Shown: in pieces, positions 1 to 8,644 of the stretch
Layout: each line of letters begins with the position of its first letter
Numbering within the stretch: position 1 is the first letter of the stretch
Source of the DNA: Pseudomonas huaxiensis
GTDB lineage: Bacteria > Pseudomonadota > Gammaproteobacteria > Pseudomonadales > Pseudomonadaceae
Direction of reading: 5' to 3'
Length of the DNA: 64,000 nucleotides
Assembly (NCBI RefSeq): GCF_003231275.1
Contig: NZ_QKVL01000002.1
Coordinates: forward strand, 62,001-126,000
Position numbers and translations under genes: made by a program
The notes under the pieces: generated by a model
What the model was told of the DNA's origin: nothing
Databases searched by the model: none
Seen by the model: the letters and a program-made list of their open reading frames with translations, nothing else

Positions 1-285
1 GGCTACCCGGCCTGCCCGGACCACACCGAAAAAGCCACGCTGTTCCGCCTGCTGGACGGCACCGCCATCGGCGAAACGGGCCAGAGCGGCGTGTTCCTCA
101 CCGAACACTTCGCCATGTTCCCCGCTGCGGCGGTCAGCGGCTGGTACTTCGCCCATCCGCAGGCGCAGTACTTCGCGGTCGGCAAGGTGGACAAGGACCA
201 GATCGAAAGCTACAGCGCGCGTAAAGCGCAGGATGTGTCGGTGAGCGAGCGCTGGCTGGCGCCGAACCTCGGCTACGACAACTGA
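1..285 (+). CDS. metH: Methionine synthase MetH, C-terminal end (5' truncated by window)
   Basis: The first reading frame is open from base 1 to a TGA at 283-285 and gives the last 94 residues of cobalamin-dependent methionine synthase. [11 protein letters not shown], the [15 protein letters not shown] stretch and the [12 protein letters not shown] end are the AdoMet-binding reactivation domain, which binds S-adenosylmethionine for reductive methylation of oxidised B12. The full protein transfers a methyl group from 5-methyltetrahydrofolate to homocysteine in the cytoplasm. The start lies upstream of the window. A strong hairpin follows 20 bases after the stop. Confidence 0.93.
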   Translation, partial: GYPACPDHTEKATLFRLLDGTAIGETGQSGVFLTEHFAMFPAAAVSGWYFAHPQAQYFAVGKVDKDQIESYSARKAQDVSVSERWLAPNLGYDN

Positions 286-304
286 GGGTCTAAAAGCCGC
301 TGCA

Positions 305-330
305 CGGCGGTTCGGGACACCGAACCGCCG
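305..330. terminator. Perfect 11-bp hairpin after metH
   Basis: CGGCGGTTCGG at 305-315 pairs perfectly with CCGAACCGCCG at 320-330 around a GACA loop. No T-run follows, so it is either a weak intrinsic terminator or an mRNA-stabilising 3' hairpin of metH. Confidence 0.6.
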
Positions 331-405
331 TAAGTGGACCGCAAGCGGCTCTGCCAACGTCTTCAACGACTAGACTCTCTGTCAAACCTGAACAGGGAGC
401 CCATC

Positions 406-624
406 ATGGAAGATCCAAGCCAAGGCAAACCGCCCACCTTCTGGCAACTCCTGCACAGCACACTCGCCGCCGCCTTCGGCGTGCAGAGCGGCAAGAACCG
501 CGCGCGCGACTTCACCCACGGCAAGCCCTCGCACTTCATCGCCATGGGCATCGCGTTCACCCTGGTGTTCATTCTGGTGCTGTACGGGCTGGTACAACTG
601 GCCCTGCACCTTACCGCCCGCTGA
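406..624 (+). CDS. DUF2970 small inner-membrane protein
   Basis: This 72-residue protein has a soluble N-terminus (KPPTFWQLLHSTLAAAFGVQSGKNRARDF region) and one C-terminal membrane helix (about residues 46-68). That pattern and sequence are typical of the DUF2970 family in Pseudomonas, whose function is unknown. The ATG at 406 was chosen because an AGGGAG ribosome site lies just before it; the longer open frame starting at 334 has no such site. A strong intrinsic terminator follows directly, so it is probably monocistronic. Confidence 0.85.
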   Translation: MEDPSQGKPPTFWQLLHSTLAAAFGVQSGKNRARDFTHGKPSHFIAMGIAFTLVFILVLYGLVQLALHLTAR

Positions 625-630
625 AACGAA

Positions 631-665
631 AACCGCCCGCGGGGTCCATGCCGCGGGCGGTTTTC
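631..665 (+). terminator. Rho-independent terminator after the DUF2970 gene
   Basis: AACCGCCCGCGG (631-642) pairs with CCGCGGGCGGTT (651-662) around a GGTCCATG loop and runs into TTTTC. The 12-bp perfect stem plus T-run is a classic terminator. Confidence 0.9.
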
Positions 666-713
666 ATTTCAGGTCGCAAGATCACGGTTGTTGCAGGCAG
701 CCTCAGCGCTCCA

Positions 714-827
714 TCACTGATGGCTGACCCAATACACAGCGGTCACGACAACCAGGACAATCAGGCAGAGGATTGCCCAAGCGTCGACATTGCTGTCGCT
801 TTTGACGGCTTTGGTCGGGTTTCCCAT
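714..827 (-). CDS. 37-residue single-span membrane peptide
   Basis: The minus strand encodes a 37-residue peptide that begins MGNPTKAVKSDSNVDAW and continues as one hydrophobic helix (about residues 17-34) ending in SHQ. An AGAGG ribosome site (835-839) lies 7 bases before the ATG. A short charged head, single span and good ribosome site argue for a real gene too short for usual gene calling. It converges on the terminator after the DUF2970 gene. No function is known to me; it may be a small regulatory or stress membrane peptide. Confidence 0.65.
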   Translation of the reverse strand: MGNPTKAVKSDSNVDAWAILCLIVLVVVTAVYWVSHQ

Positions 828-1031
828 TGCATTGCCTCTTTTATTGGTGGTTATGGGAATGCATACCCCCAGCAGTTAAGTCCAGCAATGCCCATTGCTC
901 AAGCAGGGACTTTGACAAGTCGACGGACGCCCTGTCCGACCTTCGTTTCGTCGGTTGAAGGCATCTGCCAACCCCCTCGCAAAGACCGGTAAATGCCAGC
1001 AAATCTCACTTAGTCCAAATGGTTCTTTTCA

Positions 1032-1058
1032 TATGCAAAAACATCACTTTTGCGCATA
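1032..1058. promoter_or_regulatory. AT-rich inverted repeat in the cysI leader, possible CysB site
   Basis: The 828-1148 gap upstream of cysI carries TATGCAAAA, a 7-base spacer, and TTTTGCGCATA, an imperfect inverted repeat in an AT-rich stretch about 90 bases before the start codon. Sulfur-starvation genes of this type are activated by CysB, which binds poorly conserved AT-rich sites. The assignment to CysB is inference. Nothing else gene-like is seen in this gap. Confidence 0.4.
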
Positions 1059-1148
1059 AATACAACCTGCTATCTTTCCCCGGCTCCGCATCCGGAGTGC
1101 GCGGCCGTGCGCGCGATTAGCTGCAAGCAGCTTGAGAACAGGACCCCT

Positions 1149-2807
1149 ATGTACGTATACGACGAGTACGATCAGCGGATCATCGAGGACCGCGTCAAGC
1201 AGTTCCGGGATCAGACCCGCCGCTACCTGGCCGGCGAACTGAGCGAAGAAGAATTCCGCCCTCTGCGCCTGCAGAACGGCCTCTATATCCAACGTTTTGC
1301 CCCGATGTTGCGGGTTGCCGTGCCTTACGGCCAGCTGACCTCGCGTCAGACCCGCCTGCTGGCGAAGATCGCTCGCGACTATGACAAGGGCTACGCGCAC
1401 ATCAGCACCCGGCAGAACGTCCAGTACAACTGGCCTGCCCTGGAAGACATCCCGGACATCCTCGCCGAACTGGCCACCGTGCAGATGCACGCGATCCAGA
1501 CCAGCGGCAACTGCCTGCGCAACGTCACCACCGACCAGTTCGCCGGTGTCGCTGCCGACGAGTTGATCGATCCGCGCCCATGGTGCGAGATCGTCCGTCA
1601 GTGGACGACCTTCCACCCGGAATTCGCCTACCTGCCGCGCAAGTTCAAGATCGCCATCAACGGCTCGACCAGCGACCGCGCGGCCATCGAAGTGCACGAT
1701 ATCGGCCTGGAGCCGGTGCACAACGAAGCCGGCGAGCTGGGCTTCCGCGTACTGGTCGGTGGCGGCCTTGGCCGTACCCCGGTAATCGGCGCCTTCATCA
1801 ATGAGTTCCTGCCATGGCAGGACCTGCTGAGCTACCTGGACGCCATCCTGCGGGTTTACAACCGCTACGGCCGTCGTGACAACAAGTACAAGGCGCGGAT
1901 CAAGATCCTGGTCAAGGCCCTGACGCCGGAAGTGTTTGCCGAGAAGGTCGAGGCCGAAATGGTCCACCTGCGCGGCGGCAGCAGCACCCTGACCGATGCC
2001 GAAGTGCATCGCGTTGCCAAGCACTTCGTCGATCCGGACTACAAGGCCCTGGACAACCTCGATACGCAACTGGCCGAGCTTGACCAGCAGCACCCGGGCT
2101 TCGCCCGCTGGCGCGTGCGCAACACCCTGGCGCACAAGAAGCCGGGCTATGTTGCCGTCACCCTGTCGCTCAAGCCTACCGGTGTCGCCCCTGGCGACCT
2201 GACCGACAAGCAACTGGACAAGGTCGCCGACCTCGCCGAGCGCTACAGCTTCGGCCAACTGCGTACCTCCCACGAACAAAACATCATCCTCGCCGATGTC
2301 GAGCAGAGCGAGTTGCACACGCTCTGGCTGGAACTGCGCGAGCATGGCTTCGCCACGCCGAACATTGGCCTGCTGACCGACATCATCTGCTGCCCGGGTG
2401 GTGACTTCTGCTCCCTGGCCAACGCCAAGTCGATCCCGATCGCCGAATCCATCCAGCGCCGTTTCGACGACCTGGACTACCTGTTCGACATCGGCGAACT
2501 GGACCTGAATATCTCCGGTTGCATGAACGCCTGTGGTCACCACCACGTTGGTCATATCGGTATTCTCGGCGTGGACAAGAAGGGTGAAGAGTTCTACCAG
2601 GTCTCCCTCGGTGGCAGCGCCAGCCGTGACGCCAGCCTGGGCAAGATCCTCGGCCCGTCCTTCGCCCAGGACGCCATGCCGGACGTGATCGAGAAGCTGA
2701 TCAACGTCTACGTTGAGAAACGCAACGAAGACGAGCGCTTCATCGACACCTACCAGCGCATCGGCATCGACCCCTTCAAGGAGCGCGTCTATGCAGCGAA
2801 TCATTAA
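1149..2807 (+). CDS. cysI: Assimilatory sulfite reductase, siroheme/[4Fe-4S] subunit (nitrite/sulfite reductase family)
   Basis: The 552-residue protein reduces sulfite to sulfide for cysteine synthesis. It has two ferredoxin-like half-domains followed by siroheme-binding halves. The [4Fe-4S]/siroheme cysteines are visible as C415-x5-C421 (CPGGDFC) and C458-x3-C462 (GCMNAC). The length fits Pseudomonas CysI proteins, which are single-subunit and probably ferredoxin-linked. The ATG at 1149 has AGGA at 1140-1143. The stop lies 17 bases inside the next gene, so the two are translationally coupled. Pseudomonas homologues are sometimes labelled nitrite reductase; the DUF934 partner favours sulfite. 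Confidence 0.92.
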   Translation: MYVYDEYDQRIIEDRVKQFRDQTRRYLAGELSEEEFRPLRLQNGLYIQRFAPMLRVAVPYGQLTSRQTRLLAKIARDYDKGYAHISTRQNVQYNWPALEDIPDILAELATVQMHAIQTSGNCLRNVTTDQFAGVAADELIDPRPWCEIVRQWTTFHPEFAYLPRKFKIAINGSTSDRAAIEVHDIGLEPVHNEAGELGFRVLVGGGLGRTPVIGAFINEFLPWQDLLSYLDAILRVYNRYGRRDNKYKARIKILVKALTPEVFAEKVEAEMVHLRGGSSTLTDAEVHRVAKHFVDPDYKALDNLDTQLAELDQQHPGFARWRVRNTLAHKKPGYVAVTLSLKPTGVAPGDLTDKQLDKVADLAERYSFGQLRTSHEQNIILADVEQSELHTLWLELREHGFATPNIGLLTDIICCPGGDFCSLANAKSIPIAESIQRRFDDLDYLFDIGELDLNISGCMNACGHHHVGHIGILGVDKKGEEFYQVSLGGSASRDASLGKILGPSFAQDAMPDVIEKLINVYVEKRNEDERFIDTYQRIGIDPFKERVYAANH

Positions 2808-3285
2808 GAACAACCAGATCGTCGACGAAACCTGGCACTTGCTGCCCAAGGACGTGACTCTGGACCAACTGAGCAACTGCGACGACTACATCGTGCCGCT
2901 GCAACTGTGGCGCGAACACGCCCACGCCCTGAAAGCCCGCGACGGCGGCCTGGGTGTGTGGCTGGACAGCGACGAAGAAGCCGAGGAAATCGGTGAAGAC
3001 GTCGCGCATTTCCAGGTCATCGCCCTGAACTTCCCGGCCTTCACCGACGGGCGCAACTATTCCAATGCGCGTCTGCTGCGTGACCGCTACAAGTTCACCG
3101 GTGAGCTGCGTGCCATTGGCGACGTGCTGCGTGACCAGTTGTTCTACATGGCCCGCTGCGGCTTCGACGCCTTCGCCGTCCGCGCCGACAAAGACCCGGA
3201 AGATGCACTGCAAAGTCTCAAGGACTTCTCGGTGACCTACCAGGCAGCCACTGACGAACCGCTGCCGCTGTTCCGCCGCCGCTGA
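2791..3285 (+). CDS. DUF934 protein, sulfite reductase partner
   Basis: This 164-residue cytoplasmic protein has the DUF934 signature (LALNFPAFTDGR-like ALNFPAFTDGRNYSNARLLRDR, then GFDAFAV near residue 130). DUF934 genes almost always follow cysI in Pseudomonas and other proteobacteria and are thought to serve sulfite reduction, though the biochemical role is not settled. The ATG at 2791 overlaps the cysI end by 17 bases and has AAGGAG at 2779-2784 inside cysI. A bidirectional terminator closes the operon. Confidence 0.88.
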   Translation: MQRIIKNNQIVDETWHLLPKDVTLDQLSNCDDYIVPLQLWREHAHALKARDGGLGVWLDSDEEAEEIGEDVAHFQVIALNFPAFTDGRNYSNARLLRDRYKFTGELRAIGDVLRDQLFYMARCGFDAFAVRADKDPEDALQSLKDFSVTYQAATDEPLPLFRRR

Positions 3286-3293
3286 TCGCTCAT

Positions 3294-3321
3294 ACAAAGG
3301 CCCCGTCACCGGGGCCTTTGT
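3294..3321. terminator. Bidirectional terminator between cysI operon and effector gene
   Basis: ACAAAGGCCCCG (3294-3305) pairs with CGGGGCCTTTGT (3310-3321) around TCAC. The 12-bp stem has T/A-rich flanks on both sides and lies between convergent genes. Confidence 0.8.
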
Positions 3322-3344
3322 CTATCTGCACGATTCAATTGCTG

Positions 3345-6300
3345 CTACCCAAGAACCGGGCCGCTCGCGACGGCGTCGTCCTGCACCTTGGTAAGCCGGA
3401 AAATGCAGTCGTCTTCAGCCTGGCGCTGGGCATCGCGCACGGCATTGACAGCGACCAGATAGCGTTGGCCATTCAGCTCGATCCTGCGCAAGGCCCCTTG
3501 TGCATCCAGCAAGCTCTCACCAAGGGCGGCGCCGATCACATCCTGCACACCCTGTTCCAGTGCAGGGACCGGGTGGTGACTGATCTGCGCACAATACTCC
3601 AGGTACTCCAGCCCATCGGACCATGACGCGGTGAGGCGCTCGAATTGCTCGGCAAAGCGCCGTTTCAGATAGCGTTGCCAACTCACATCCGCGACCAACC
3701 ATTGCTGACGGTTTACTGCGGTCTCATTCTCGAGCACAGCGGCTCTGATGTTTGCCACCACCCGCCTGGAAATGTTCGCCTCCTCTCGGTAGAGCATGCC
3801 CGCCGACAGTTCAGGGTAGTCCAGGCTGCGTGCCAACCCCTGACGCAGCGCCAGGCGGATCTCGATATCGTCGACGTTATCGCGCAAGAGCACGCGATCA
3901 CTGATGTCATCGTGAACCGCCAGATCGGGCAGTGGCTCCTGCATGATCAATGCCCGGCGCCGAAGCACCCGGCGCTGGGCTATCAACTCACTGAGACGCC
4001 GCACTTCATGACGGCGGAACAGTTGCCGGTAGAGTTGAACCAGCCCGGTGTCCAGTTCGCTACTGTCGACAGCCTCGGCGGTTCGCCGATAAACCAGCAC
4101 GGCTGTTTCCAGCTCACTGAAAGCGTCCGTGCCAGCATCGCCGCACGTGAACGGGAACCCACGGCCAATCTCGACCAGTTCCTCACGCAGCTCGTCATGC
4201 TGCGAGGTGAACTCCAGCAAGGCCCAGACCCTGTCGTTGAGACCGGCTCGGTTGATCTCGTACTCCCGGGACTCGGCCAGGCGGTCCAGCACGTCCATCA
4301 GTTCGATATTGCCTTGGCGAACGAACAGGCTATCCCACAGTTCCCGCTGTTCAGAGCTGCTCTGTTCCAGCCAGGGCAAGGCCATCTGTTGCAGTTGTCC
4401 CGATGAATGAACGGTAGATCCAGTGGCCTCAAGCCGCGCCACACTTTCGGCGTTCAGCGGGTTGTAATTGATATGTAGCCAGGCCGGGTTGACGCTGCGT
4501 GACTGCAGGACGCCCGCAAAAGATGTGTTTGCCAGCTCAGGAAGCTCGGCGATCAAGTTCGAGCTCAACTCGACCTCGCGCAGTCGGCAGTTGGGCACAC
4601 TCATCAAGCGGATTAGCCCTTCGGGGAACGCGGTGATAGCACACGACTCAAGATCGAGGTGCCGCAACATCAGCATGGTGCTGACATCAGGAGCATGCCC
4701 CAGCGGATTGAACGAGAGTGATAACACACGCAACTGCGAGAATCGGGTGAAAACCCGTGCGCTAGCGGCGTCGAGAATGATTCGGTTATTACCGAGGCTC
4801 AACCGCTCAAGTGGCAATCTGGATAACACGTCCAGATCGTCGGCGCTTAAGGCCAAGCCATTGAAGCGCATGCTCAGCCGTGACAGTGAAGGCAAGCTGC
4901 ACAGATCCCTCAGCGCCTGGGCGGGAAGGTTTCCGAGGCGATTACTGCTCACGTTCAGCAACTGCAGCCTGTTAAGCGGGCGCAGAGGCTCGAACAGTTT
5001 GACCGAGCTGGAAAGTTCATTACTGCTAAGGTCGAGGCTGCCAAGGCGAGCAAGACGAGCAACCGGCCCCGGGATTGCCCTCAGCTTGTTGTTGAGCAAG
5101 ACCAACTCGCACACCGCCGGGAAACAGCCCAGGAAATGGTCGGGCACTTCTTCCAGCGTCATGCTCCCCATGTTCAGCAGCTTGATGTGATCGAATTGTG
5201 CTGCCAGTGCTGGAAGCCTGGACACATGCTGACCAGACAAATCGAGGCTATGAGTGCGCTCGCCGTCGCCAGCGAGGCGCCAGGCATTCTTCAACCTCTG
5301 CCCTACCCGCCACCGATAGTCACGTTCAAGTGAACTGGTCGGTTCCTGCTGCCACTCCAACAGGTGCCGCGAAAGCTGCGCGTATTCGTGCTCCAGCCTC
5401 TCGATGACACGACCCAGATGCTCCCCGCCCAGTGACAGTCGGGCCTTGAGCGCCCGTATCTGGCGGTTGCTCAAATGAGGATAGAGTTCGCTCAGACGAC
5501 GCCCTGATGCTTGAGTGCTCTGCAAGCCACCCAGCGGATAGCCCAGCCGCCCGTCCGCCAGGCGCAGTGGTGAACGAAACCCTGGCCTTACCGGCTGCTG
5601 ACCCAGCAGCCGCGAAACCCGCGCGCGATCGTCGATTGCCAAACGGTACAGCAACGCCCGCAATGGCGGCTGTCCGGGCAGGTCAAGTTCGCGCACAGTG
5701 CGATCGGCGCCGGGGAGCGCGGCAAGGATTGCCTCGGCCATCGAGTCGCTGTTGGCCAGCGCCTGCCCCTCCTTGTCATACACGACATAACTGTCGTGTT
5801 CGCGCACAAGGATCCTGGCAAGAGGGGCGTCCGGCTCGCCAACCTGCGCCAGCAAACGCGCGTCGGGTGCACTTGTGCGTAGCTCCAAACGGACTCCGGC
5901 GCTCCAGTTCGGCAGCTTTTCCAGCAAACGCAGAGTCAGGCGGTCACTGTCCCGAGTAGTCAGCGTTGGCCGATACAAGCCCTCAAGCGCTCGACTCAAC
6001 CGAACCTGACGCTGACAGAGCCGGGCCTCTTCCGCCAACACCAGGGGAATCCGTGCATCGTCCACTTCCAGGCCGCTGGCATGCTTGAGCAGTTCCTCGG
6101 CAACCACGTCCGGCAACGACGTGAATTGCTGTTGCAGCTGCTTTACCTTTGACGAGCTGGAGGTCTGTCCCGGGTTGTACAGGTCGTTGAACAGAGCCTT
6201 TCTCCGGCGACGCCCGCGCAGGGCGATTTTGTCGCGCAACATCCGCGCCCGTGCATCGGGTGATGCGTCAGCACCAAGCAACTGTTTGATTTCGCTTTCA

Positions 6301-8573
6301 TCAAGCTGCGCGACAATGGCCTCGGGCAGCCTGTTATGGGACAAATCACTGGCCAGGACCTTGATCGATCGACCTTGCGCCAGGAACTGCTGGCCATAGA
6401 TCGTTGAGGCCGCCATCGAATCGGAACTATCGAACACCTCGATGGCCCGCTGCGGCCAACTCGGCAGCTCTATTGCCAGCTCCGCGCAGAAACTCATATC
6501 CAGCCCTGCTTGCCGCCCCGTACGCAGGTGGTCGAGCATCTGGCTGATACGGTCATCCAGACGCAGCCGGTGCAGGGTATCCTCCAGCAGAGGCGCAAGG
6601 GATGTGCTGTCCACGTACATTCCCCGCAACATATCGTCGGTGACACCGGCGATATCAGCCGCATGCGCCAACTCTACCTCCTCCAGTCCTGCTGCCAGTG
6701 GCCCCATGCGGCGCAGCAGTTGGCGGCGACTCCAGGCCAGGGGCTGCTCGCCCTTTGCGACCCAGGCACCCTGACCGTTGTGCCTGAGGTGTGGTTGATA
6801 AGCTCCGGGATTGGTGGGATGGAGGATACGCCACTGGCCGTCGGCGCCCTGGGCGACTTCGTGAGAGGTATCCCCCAGGCGCAGGTAGTGTTTGTCGGCG
6901 ACCGTATAAATCCCCTGAGCGTTGCACACCTCGCCCGCCAGATCGACCTCACAGGCATAGGGCGTCAGGTCCGGTTTCCACAAGCGAATCTTGCCGTCCG
7001 GGCACCTGACCTGGGCCAGACCATCCATCAGCTCGCTGGACGTCGGCCTGGACAGTCGATGACTCGCCAGGCCCAACCCGGCCATCAGCGCGATATTCAA
7101 ACCCACCGCCTCGAAAGCGGACCAAGCTTCATCCAGATCACCCGCCTCCCAGGCGTGGACACCGTCGACCATATCCGCGAGCAATTGCTCTGCTGCTACA
7201 GCCGCCATTACCACGTCCAGCCCGGGTATGAAAAAAGCAGCAGCGTTGAGCAGGTTGAAACCGATACTTTCCCAGTATGCCAGGCGGGCCTTGCGCGCCT
7301 GCTCATCGGCGTCCTTGCTGGGGACCGCCAGACGCCTGGCGTCCGCCTTGAGCTTCTCGACATGACGGTCTTGCAGGTAACCGAACAGCTCGGCATCAAT
7401 GGGCTCCGCTCCCAGATAAAGATTGGCGCTGGGATCAGGCTGGCGCGTATGCACACCATTGGCCAGGCGAACCTGGCGGTACAGCGCCCCTTCGAGCCGG
7501 CCCATGACATGGGCCTCGCTGGCGCTGGGTATATACCGTCGCAGCAGTGCCTGATAGTCAGACGAACGTAGCTTCTCCCGCAGATCCCGTATCGCGGCGC
7601 TAGCCGAAGGGTATTCTTTCAACGGGCTCGACGGCGCGCCCGGCAGATAGACCAGCAGCGGCTCGGCTTTGTCACCACTACCCAAGTCACCGGCGAACAG
7701 CAGCGCCTGAGCCAGCACCGTACCGAACATCGACAATTGCCAGCAGCGTACCGGTCTGTCATTGAAAAGCGGTGCCCGCTCGCCCCGGAGCAATTCCAGC
7801 AGCATCTGCCGGGCCGCCGGGCCGATGTCCTTCTTCAGGAACGCTATCTGTGCCTGGACCCGCAACTGATCCTTGCTGGCAGTCATGGATTGCTCATGCA
7901 CCATGCTCCGGGTGGCAGCAGCCTCGTACACCTGCTCCAGATGCCGCTGATACTGCCCGCCCAGATCAAGCTCGTGGCACATGCGGGCGAATCGCTTCGG
8001 CTCGACGTCCAACCGCTCGCGGTAGCGATAGCGAAAACGGGGGTACGCACCGGGGCTGCCAGGGATCAATTCCATAGTGAAGGCATCTTTGGGCGCCAGT
8101 GCGGTGCCGGCCTCGAATTCGACCTCACCGGAAAAATTCTGCAGGGCGGCCTGCATCAGGCTTTGCCGCAGCGGCACAGTCCTGAGCATGGAGCCAAGCA
8201 TCTCTGGCTCGCGGGCGATCTGAACGAACTCATCCTTGTCAACGTCCACCACCACGCCCAACTCCGCACTGATACGTGCCTGGAGCAACGGCTCGGCGAA
8301 TTCGCCAATACCTTTCAACTGCTTGAGCGTGGTAGCTAGCGCTTGGGCTGAGCGGCGGCGCCGAGCCTGATAGTCGAGCAGCGCCTGGCGCTCCGTTTCA
8401 GGGGCGCTGTTGAACCAGTGCCCGGGCGCCGAAGCGCCATGCTGTTCGGCCAGGTGACTGCTGCGCAGGCGCTGGAAGTCCGCGGGCGTGGAATGCTTGA
8501 ACCACGCCGGCAGTCGACTCTGGATAAAGGGCGCGTGCAGATCAGGGATATCAGGGATAGGAGAGGACGTCAT
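3345..8573 (-). CDS. DUF6543/LRR protein with NEL-type E3 ubiquitin ligase domain (putative secreted effector)
   Basis: A 1742-residue protein. The N-terminal two thirds resemble the DUF6543 region of Pseudomonas effectors, including a hydrophobic stretch near residues 435-465. Leucine-rich repeats (LxxLxLSxNxL patterns) occupy about 1107-1377. A helical C-terminal domain contains the NEL catalytic motif FTCGDAGTD with Cys1477; in IpaH/SspH enzymes the equivalent Cys forms the ubiquitin thioester. The family acts inside eukaryotic host cells. The ATG at 8573 has TTAGGA upstream; a TTG ten codons earlier is less likely. No secretion system or chaperone gene is nearby, so the export route is unknown. 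Confidence 0.85.
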   Translation of the reverse strand: MTSSPIPDIPDLHAPFIQSRLPAWFKHSTPADFQRLRSSHLAEQHGASAPGHWFNSAPETERQALLDYQARRRRSAQALATTLKQLKGIGEFAEPLLQARISAELGVVVDVDKDEFVQIAREPEMLGSMLRTVPLRQSLMQAALQNFSGEVEFEAGTALAPKDAFTMELIPGSPGAYPRFRYRYRERLDVEPKRFARMCHELDLGGQYQRHLEQVYEAAATRSMVHEQSMTASKDQLRVQAQIAFLKKDIGPAARQMLLELLRGERAPLFNDRPVRCWQLSMFGTVLAQALLFAGDLGSGDKAEPLLVYLPGAPSSPLKEYPSASAAIRDLREKLRSSDYQALLRRYIPSASEAHVMGRLEGALYRQVRLANGVHTRQPDPSANLYLGAEPIDAELFGYLQDRHVEKLKADARRLAVPSKDADEQARKARLAYWESIGFNLLNAAAFFIPGLDVVMAAVAAEQLLADMVDGVHAWEAGDLDEAWSAFEAVGLNIALMAGLGLASHRLSRPTSSELMDGLAQVRCPDGKIRLWKPDLTPYACEVDLAGEVCNAQGIYTVADKHYLRLGDTSHEVAQGADGQWRILHPTNPGAYQPHLRHNGQGAWVAKGEQPLAWSRRQLLRRMGPLAAGLEEVELAHAADIAGVTDDMLRGMYVDSTSLAPLLEDTLHRLRLDDRISQMLDHLRTGRQAGLDMSFCAELAIELPSWPQRAIEVFDSSDSMAASTIYGQQFLAQGRSIKVLASDLSHNRLPEAIVAQLDESEIKQLLGADASPDARARMLRDKIALRGRRRRKALFNDLYNPGQTSSSSKVKQLQQQFTSLPDVVAEELLKHASGLEVDDARIPLVLAEEARLCQRQVRLSRALEGLYRPTLTTRDSDRLTLRLLEKLPNWSAGVRLELRTSAPDARLLAQVGEPDAPLARILVREHDSYVVYDKEGQALANSDSMAEAILAALPGADRTVRELDLPGQPPLRALLYRLAIDDRARVSRLLGQQPVRPGFRSPLRLADGRLGYPLGGLQSTQASGRRLSELYPHLSNRQIRALKARLSLGGEHLGRVIERLEHEYAQLSRHLLEWQQEPTSSLERDYRWRVGQRLKNAWRLAGDGERTHSLDLSGQHVSRLPALAAQFDHIKLLNMGSMTLEEVPDHFLGCFPAVCELVLLNNKLRAIPGPVARLARLGSLDLSSNELSSSVKLFEPLRPLNRLQLLNVSSNRLGNLPAQALRDLCSLPSLSRLSMRFNGLALSADDLDVLSRLPLERLSLGNNRIILDAASARVFTRFSQLRVLSLSFNPLGHAPDVSTMLMLRHLDLESCAITAFPEGLIRLMSVPNCRLREVELSSNLIAELPELANTSFAGVLQSRSVNPAWLHINYNPLNAESVARLEATGSTVHSSGQLQQMALPWLEQSSSEQRELWDSLFVRQGNIELMDVLDRLAESREYEINRAGLNDRVWALLEFTSQHDELREELVEIGRGFPFTCGDAGTDAFSELETAVLVYRRTAEAVDSSELDTGLVQLYRQLFRRHEVRRLSELIAQRRVLRRRALIMQEPLPDLAVHDDISDRVLLRDNVDDIEIRLALRQGLARSLDYPELSAGMLYREEANISRRVVANIRAAVLENETAVNRQQWLVADVSWQRYLKRRFAEQFERLTASWSDGLEYLEYCAQISHHPVPALEQGVQDVIGAALGESLLDAQGALRRIELNGQRYLVAVNAVRDAQRQAEDDCIFRLTKVQDDAVASGPVLG

Positions 8574-8644
8574 CGCGGGTTTTCCTAAGGCAAATGAGCA
8601 CAAAGGAAAACCGCTTGAGCTGCTGTGACGGTGCTACATACTGC

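Noticed and set aside
648..992. 114-codon plus-strand frame between the DUF2970 terminator and cysI
   Set aside because: It begins inside the terminator stem, lacks a ribosome site and lies opposite the better supported 37-residue gene.
1044..2876. 610-codon minus-strand open frame across cysI
   Set aside because: It is the mirror of cysI in a GC-rich genome; the plus strand has clear active-site cysteines and a ribosome site.
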